Source: Armatimonadota bacterium (GTDB taxonomy: Bacteria; Armatimonadota; Fimbriimonadia; Fimbriimonadales; Fimbriimonadaceae). From it: a DNA stretch of 64,000 nt. The DNA is taken from assembly GCA_018268315.1 (NCBI GenBank), contig JAFDWU010000004.1, forward strand, positions 153,442 through 217,441, in the 5' to 3' direction. The notes beneath the pieces were generated by a model, which did no database searches, was not told where the DNA came from, and saw only the letters and a list, made by a program, of their open reading frames with translations. Position 1 is the first letter of the stretch. The number at the start of each line of letters is the position of its first letter. A program made the position numbers and the translations under genes. Of the stretch, positions 60,380 to 64,000 are shown piece by piece.

Positions 60380-60409
60380 ATTGGGGTAAAGGACTTGGTA
60401 AAGCTACCG

Positions 60410-60415
60410 TATAAT
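60410..60415 (+). promoter_or_regulatory. -10 box TATAAT deciding the lipoprotein start
   Basis: A consensus TATAAT ends 6 bases before GTG 60422, placing the start codon at the expected +1. It lies inside the longer frame from TTG 60395, which argues against that start. Confidence 0.6.
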
Positions 60416-60421
60416 ATTGAT

Positions 60422-61117
60422 GTGGGCTGGCGATTTTGGGCATTGTCGCTGCTAATCGGCTTGGCCTTAGCCGGTTGCGGCGGGTCCGATAACGAAAAGG
60501 TGTATGCCGAAGGTAGGCGCATACAGCCCCAAAATACGTCCCCCGGAGCGGCTTCAGCGGCTCGATCTACCCAACAGGGCGCCCCCGCAGAATCTGATTC
60601 TTTCCTCACAAAGGCTGCTAGCCTGACAGGCATTGCGCTTTATGCTGGCGCTTATGTTGATCCAAGCGCGACGATTGCTGAGCAGCATATGGGCAGCGAT
60701 ACGCTCTTCCGCTACGGCATCATTGCTCCGGATTCACTTGATCGTGTGCAGAATTTCTACCAAGAGCGCTTGAACTGGGACTTGATGCGCTCTAACGGTA
60801 TCGCGACCTTACAGGGAAGAACCCTTGGCGGCACGAGCGGCAGCATCAAGATGCAGCAGCTTGATCCCGACCGGACCCGCATTGAGTTTGCCATCACGGT
60901 GCCCTCGATAAGCGATGTACCTGCAGCGCCTTCGGCGGTTGTGCCTCCGACAGGCAACGGTCAGCAGGCCCCTCCTGGCACGGCGATGCCGGGTGTGATC
61001 AACCGATCGGGTAGCCCGCTTGGGCCGGATAACAGCACGAACTACGGAAACGGGCAAACTCTCGGAAATCCGGGCAACGGCGAAGCGGTCGGCTCGGGCC
61101 AAAGCTCACCGAACTAG
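60422..61117 (+). CDS. Hypothetical lipoprotein, 231 aa
   Basis: From GTG 60422 the protein reads GWRFWALSLLIGLALAGCGG, a clean lipoprotein signal with the lipobox LAGC. A Ser/Ala/Gln/Pro-rich linker leads to a folded region at about 60-165 (TGIALYAGAYVDPSATIAEQ, VQNFYQERLNWDLMRSNG, TRIEFAITVPSI). The last 60 residues are Pro/Gly/Asn/Ser rich and probably unstructured. No family is recognised. The folded part looks like a small alpha/beta domain found in other secreted proteins that begin by comparing a value (YPGA-type). Anchored in an envelope membrane. Confidence 0.65.
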   Translation: MGWRFWALSLLIGLALAGCGGSDNEKVYAEGRRIQPQNTSPGAASAARSTQQGAPAESDSFLTKAASLTGIALYAGAYVDPSATIAEQHMGSDTLFRYGIIAPDSLDRVQNFYQERLNWDLMRSNGIATLQGRTLGGTSGSIKMQQLDPDRTRIEFAITVPSISDVPAAPSAVVPPTGNGQQAPPGTAMPGVINRSGSPLGPDNSTNYGNGQTLGNPGNGEAVGSGQSSPN

Positions 61118-61185
61118 GCAGAGCTTCTACTCAGATTCGACTCCCCGTGTCCTACGTGGTCCTGATCGGTCTTCAGTGCTTTCTA

Positions 61186-61244
61186 AACCACGGAAGACAC
61201 TGAAGGCGCAGAGGCATTCTGCGAATTCAGTGCCCTCTGTGGTT
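61186..61244. repeat. Long two-stage hairpin with 9-bp periodicity, possible dispersed repeat or bidirectional terminator
   Basis: The outer arms at 61186-61204 and 61226-61244 match 16 of 19 bases as inverted repeats (AACCAC...CACTGAA). An inner stem CGCAGA (61207-61212)/TCTGCG (61218-61223) with a GGCAT loop sits between them. The left half also shows 9-base units CACGGAAGA, CACTGAAGG, CGCAGAGGC. It lies in the 171-base gap between convergent genes, the longest non-coding segment here. It has no long U tract. Confidence 0.65.
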
Positions 61245-61288
61245 ATTAATGGCTTTTTGCGTGGAGAGCGCATTGGGAAGCACGGCGG

Positions 61289-62302
61289 CTAGAACCGTGC
61301 CACGCGCAGACCGGCAGCGACGATCTTATCGACTCCCGGCAGCACGAACGATTCCAGCGGCTTCGCCCACGGCACCGGCGTATCCAGCCGTGTAACGCGC
61401 AAAGGAGGCGCATCCAGCAGATCGAATGCGTTGTTGGTGATTCGCGCGACGATCTCGCCCGCAAACCCGCAAGTCATCGGCGCTTCATTGACGACCACCA
61501 CCCGATTCGTCTTGCCAAGCGAGGTGTAAATCGTCTCTTCGTCCAGGGGCACCAGCGAGCGGATATCGATGACTTCCGCATCGATGCCGTGCTCCTTGAA
61601 CAGCACTTCGGCCGCTTCCAAGCAGTGATAAACGTTGTTCCCGTAGGTCACAAACGTCAAGTCCTTCCCAGATCGCCGAATCGCAGCCTTGCCAAGCGGT
61701 ACCGTGTAATCCTCTTCCGGCAATTCCTCAGCAATCGAATTCAGGCGATAAAGCTCTTTGATCTCGTAAAAGATCACCGGGTTGCCATCGCGCAAGGCGG
61801 CCTTCATCAGCCCCTTAGCATCGTATGGTGTGGATGGACAAACCACCTTCAAACCAGGCGAATGGCAGAACCAGGCCTCATTCATCTGGCTGTGATAAAG
61901 CGCGCCACCGCCGTAGCCGCCAGCAGGTCCCCGAACGACCACCGGAATGTTGACCTCTCCCGCCGTGCGGTAGTGATAGGTCGCCATCATATTCACAATC
62001 TGGTCGAAGCCGCATGAGATGAAGTCGATGAACTGCATCTCCGCCATCACGGTCTTTCCGTTCAAAGCCGCGCCAACGGCAACACCGACGATTGCCGCCT
62101 CGCTGATGGGCATATCGTAAACGCGATGCCCGCCGAATTCCTCTTGCAGGCCCTCAGTGACGCCAAAGGCGCCGCCAAGAATGCCGATGTCTTCGCCAAG
62201 CAGGAGCAGGTCCTCGTTGCGCGCCATTTCCTCGCGCAAAGCTTCATTTAGCGCTTGCAGATAATTCTTCTTTACAGTTCCGACTTGTTGGGCTACTGCC
62301 AC
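61289..62302 (-). CDS. 2-oxoacid dehydrogenase E1 beta subunit
   Basis: The 337-aa protein has NEDLLLLGEDIGILGGAFGVT near residue 33, RVYDMPISEAAIVGVAVGAAL near 62, GPAGGYGGGALYHSQMNEAW near 125 and RSLVPLDEETI with NEAPMTCGFAGEIVARI in the C-terminal half. These are the blocks of E1 beta from pyruvate, branched-chain or acetoin dehydrogenases. It pairs with the E1 alpha gene 4 bases upstream. No E2 lipoyl acyltransferase or E3 gene is adjacent, so the complex type cannot be settled here. Confidence 0.92.
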   Translation of the reverse strand: MAVAQQVGTVKKNYLQALNEALREEMARNEDLLLLGEDIGILGGAFGVTEGLQEEFGGHRVYDMPISEAAIVGVAVGAALNGKTVMAEMQFIDFISCGFDQIVNMMATYHYRTAGEVNIPVVVRGPAGGYGGGALYHSQMNEAWFCHSPGLKVVCPSTPYDAKGLMKAALRDGNPVIFYEIKELYRLNSIAEELPEEDYTVPLGKAAIRRSGKDLTFVTYGNNVYHCLEAAEVLFKEHGIDAEVIDIRSLVPLDEETIYTSLGKTNRVVVVNEAPMTCGFAGEIVARITNNAFDLLDAPPLRVTRLDTPVPWAKPLESFVLPGVDKIVAAGLRVARF

Positions 62303-62306
62303 ATTG

Positions 62307-63431
62307 CTACTCCTTGAAAACCCACATTCCGCCTTCCTCAGCCTCGGGAAGGGGCGAGTTCATGGCAAACTCAATCCCTTCGTTCATGTACTCCACGACC
62401 TCGGGCGGAAAATCTTCGTTCGTGACCTCGCCGGCGCCCTTGTTCTCGGCCACGTACTGCGTGGCGGCGTCGCCGGTCAGATAGCCAAGGTCGATCAGGC
62501 GCTTGCGGCAAACCGCAATCGGATCGTTCGCGCGGCCCTGTGCCACTTCTTTCGGATCGCGATACTTTGCGGCGCGGTCGTCGTCATGGTCGCCGTGGCC
62601 GTAAGCCCGGAACGTCTTGCATTCCACGATGCTGGGGCCATTTCCGGCGCGAGCCCACTCGACGGCTTCCATCACTTTGTCGTAAACATCGAAAACGTCT
62701 TGGCCGTTGGCCACAAAGCCCGGGATGCCGTATCCCTTGGCGCGATCGGCAACATCTTCGGTCGGGCATTCAAGCTCCACCGGCGTGCCGTATGCCCACA
62801 TGTTGTTCTCGACCACGGTGACTACCGGCAGCTTGCGAACAGCGGCGAAGTTAATCGCCTCGTGGAAGACGCCCTGGGCGGTTGAGCCCTCGCCGTTGAA
62901 GGTGAGAACTACGTTGTTAACGCCGTTAATCTTGTCCGCAAGCGCGACACCTGCGGCGGCCGGGATCGTTCCCGCCAGCATCGAGGTGGAGTGGATGATG
63001 TGCTTGCTTTGGCTGCCAATGTGCGACCAGTTGTCGCGCGCCCTTCCGGGCGAGCCAGCCTTACACCAAACCTGAGCGCAAATCTCCTCGATCGTCATGC
63101 CCATGCGGTTCGGGTTTCGCAGTCCGTTTCGCGCATCCTTCAGGAAGAACATCGGCATATCGCGATGAATCGGGCTGATCCAATCGTTGGGCTGCAGCCC
63201 GTAAATTGAGCCGACAATGACTGCCTCTTGGTTATGGGAAGAGTACAGCGTGCCGCGCAGGCGGCCGCGCTTCTTTTCCTTGATCAGGCGGACGTCGAAA
63301 TAGCGGGCGAGATAAAGGTGCTGGAAGAGCTCAAGGCATTGCTCCTTGGTCAGCAACTCGCTCGGCCTCTTTGCTACTCCGTTCGCGCTGGATTTTGGCT
63401 TCTCGGATGTTTGGGCGGAACTTGTTGGCAT
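62307..63431 (-). CDS. 2-oxoacid dehydrogenase E1 alpha subunit
   Basis: The protein contains LFQHLYLARYFDVRL near residue 37, LYSSHNQEAVIVGSIYGL near 65 and the thiamine diphosphate motif VLTFNGEGSTAQGVFHEAINFAAV near 175-200, ending in VENNMWAYGTP. GEG replaces the usual GDG, a tolerated change. SHIGSQSKHIIHSTSMLAGTIP near 140 is a region that normally reads MHxxxxxxGxxG. It decarboxylates a 2-oxoacid with E1 beta. ATG 63431 is chosen over 63533, because the longer frame would overlap the divergent gene start and adds a low-complexity leader. Confidence 0.88.
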   Translation of the reverse strand: MPTSSAQTSEKPKSSANGVAKRPSELLTKEQCLELFQHLYLARYFDVRLIKEKKRGRLRGTLYSSHNQEAVIVGSIYGLQPNDWISPIHRDMPMFFLKDARNGLRNPNRMGMTIEEICAQVWCKAGSPGRARDNWSHIGSQSKHIIHSTSMLAGTIPAAAGVALADKINGVNNVVLTFNGEGSTAQGVFHEAINFAAVRKLPVVTVVENNMWAYGTPVELECPTEDVADRAKGYGIPGFVANGQDVFDVYDKVMEAVEWARAGNGPSIVECKTFRAYGHGDHDDDRAAKYRDPKEVAQGRANDPIAVCRKRLIDLGYLTGDAATQYVAENKGAGEVTNEDFPPEVVEYMNEGIEFAMNSPLPEAEEGGMWVFKE

Positions 63432-63518
63432 AGGGGTGTGTTGCGTAGTTGGCGGTGAGTCTAGGATACCTGACTTAGATGTCGGTTCACCGGAGGCCCA
63501 AGGACAGGCCCATCCTGC

Positions 63519-63524
63519 TAAAAT
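63519..63524 (+). promoter_or_regulatory. -10 box TAAAAT for the membrane glycosyltransferase gene
   Basis: TAAAAT ends 8 bases before ATG 63533. The gap TGCCACCA has no Shine-Dalgarno. Confidence 0.5.
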
Positions 63525-63532
63525 TGCCACCA

Positions 63533-64000
63533 ATGCCGAGAACGAAAATTGCCTGGGTAATTGCCGCCGCGCACATGCTGCTGGCTATTTGGTTTGCCTC
63601 GGTTACGCCCTATCTCCATCAAGGCATCCTGCTGGGCCAGCGGGACGCCACCGGCCAGCCCCAGCGCATTGTCGACGTCGGCGCGCCGGATGAGCTACAG
63701 CACGTCGTTTACGTTGCCCGGCTGGCGGATGGGCAGGGGTTTCCGGTGTTCCAGCCCGGTTCATCGGATATCCAGTACACCTATCAAAGCCATCAGCCGC
63801 CCCTTTATTACGGTATCGCCGCCGGATATTCGAAGCTGGTTGGCTCGTTTGAATCGCCCGACGCGGGCCTTAAGGCGCGATTTCTAAATGTCCTGATCGG
63901 CGGATGCACGGTGCTGGGCGTGTTCTGGCTTGGATGGCACACTACGCGCAGCAACCTGCTATCGCTTGGGGCGGCGGGATTTGCCGCCTTGCTGCCGATG
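63533..64000 (+). CDS. Membrane glycosyltransferase-like protein (GT-C, DUF2142/GT39-like), 3' end outside window
   Basis: The visible 156 residues start with a membrane segment (WVIAAAHMLLAIWFASVTPYL). A periplasmic loop follows with GAPDELQHVVYVARLADGQG near 51 and SHQPPLYYGIAAGY near 89, and further membrane segments are at about 119-135 and 145 onward. The acidic PDE-type loop and the HQPPLYY motif are typical of GT-C enzymes and DUF2142-like proteins that use polyprenyl-linked sugars. Likely role: sugar transfer to surface polymers or proteins at the outer face of the inner membrane. The gene runs off the window end. Confidence 0.75.
   Translation, partial: MPRTKIAWVIAAAHMLLAIWFASVTPYLHQGILLGQRDATGQPQRIVDVGAPDELQHVVYVARLADGQGFPVFQPGSSDIQYTYQSHQPPLYYGIAAGYSKLVGSFESPDAGLKARFLNVLIGGCTVLGVFWLGWHTTRSNLLSLGAAGFAALLPM

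Noticed and set aside
60395-60421. TTG 60395 start of the 231-aa lipoprotein
   Set aside because: A consensus TATAAT sits inside this stretch, 6 bases before GTG 60422, and the shorter form has a typical lipoprotein signal.
63432-63533. Long N-terminal extension of E1 alpha (start 63533)
   Set aside because: It would overlap the divergent glycosyltransferase start and adds unconserved residues; ATG 63431 gives the expected protein.
1-64000. CRISPR arrays, tRNA or rRNA genes, prophage or insertion sequences
   Set aside because: No regularly spaced repeats, cloverleaf-like intergenic segments, transposase or integrase frames were found. All gaps are under 175 bases and were read individually.

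Overview
The window is a gene-dense stretch (about 62 protein genes, no intergenic gap over 300 bases) of a chromosome from a free-living diderm bacterium. No tRNA, rRNA, CRISPR array, insertion sequence or prophage is visible. The diderm reading rests on beta-barrel-like proteins, lipoproteins, Hfq, FeoAB, a type IV pilus/type II secretion ATPase and a flagellar cap protein. The mix of housekeeping genes and poorly characterised exported proteins (Asp-box repeats, Ig folds, CBM9-like domain) would suit Armatimonadota (Fimbriimonas-like), but that is inference and a phylogeny would be needed.

Layout. 1-2536: end of a surface-polysaccharide locus (nucleotide-sugar dehydratase, 2-epimerase, sugar acyltransferase). 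2537-5436: three poorly known genes of lower GC by eye, including a protein with two D[ST]G aspartic-protease motifs. 5437-8539: ffh, a dihydroorotase and a DinB-like protein in one run. 8540-9595: a TolB-like gene between two 16-bp direct repeats. 9596-12159: a sulfur amino-acid operon (cystathionine beta-synthase-like, cysteine dioxygenase-like, YeiH-like exporter). 12160-23507: exported protease, DUF72, a 998-aa Asp-box protein, an ABC exporter, FliD and an HDOD protein. 23508-28569: a tightly overlapped operon (HAD, Ig-fold protein, beta-barrel, catalytically dead caspase-fold protein, HhH protein). 28553-31198: coaX, glmM, grpE. 31282-43567: alpha/beta-hydrolase-like protein, DMT transporter, PilB-like ATPase, GGDEF sensor, RidA, degenerate DapA-like protein, CBM9-like protein, ftsZ, an M1-like peptidase and a HigBA-like toxin-antitoxin pair. 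43568-52100: smc, feoAB, a PduO-type adenosyltransferase and a WecG/TagA glycosyltransferase. 52232-61117: apt-miaA-hfq-dapF, PilZ, smpB, an FKBP lipoprotein operon with an ArgC-like relic, a MOP-type membrane protein, a pseudouridine synthase and a lipoprotein. 61289-64000: E1 beta and E1 alpha of a 2-oxoacid dehydrogenase and the start of a membrane glycosyltransferase.

Three themes stand out. First, many operon-leading genes have a TAnnnT-type -10 box only 6-9 bases before the start codon and no Shine-Dalgarno, the signature of leaderless transcription. It also settles several start codons. Genes inside operons instead overlap by 4 bases (ATGA, GTGA, TTGA), and four convergent pairs share a 4-base stop (CTAG, CTAA, TTAG). 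Second, four enzyme-family proteins seem to have lost catalytic residues: a caspase-fold protein, a DapA-like protein, an ArgC-like protein and an alpha/beta-hydrolase. Third, the best candidate for an undescribed system is the 23508-28569 operon, which couples a dead caspase-fold exported protein to a beta-barrel and an Ig-fold protein.
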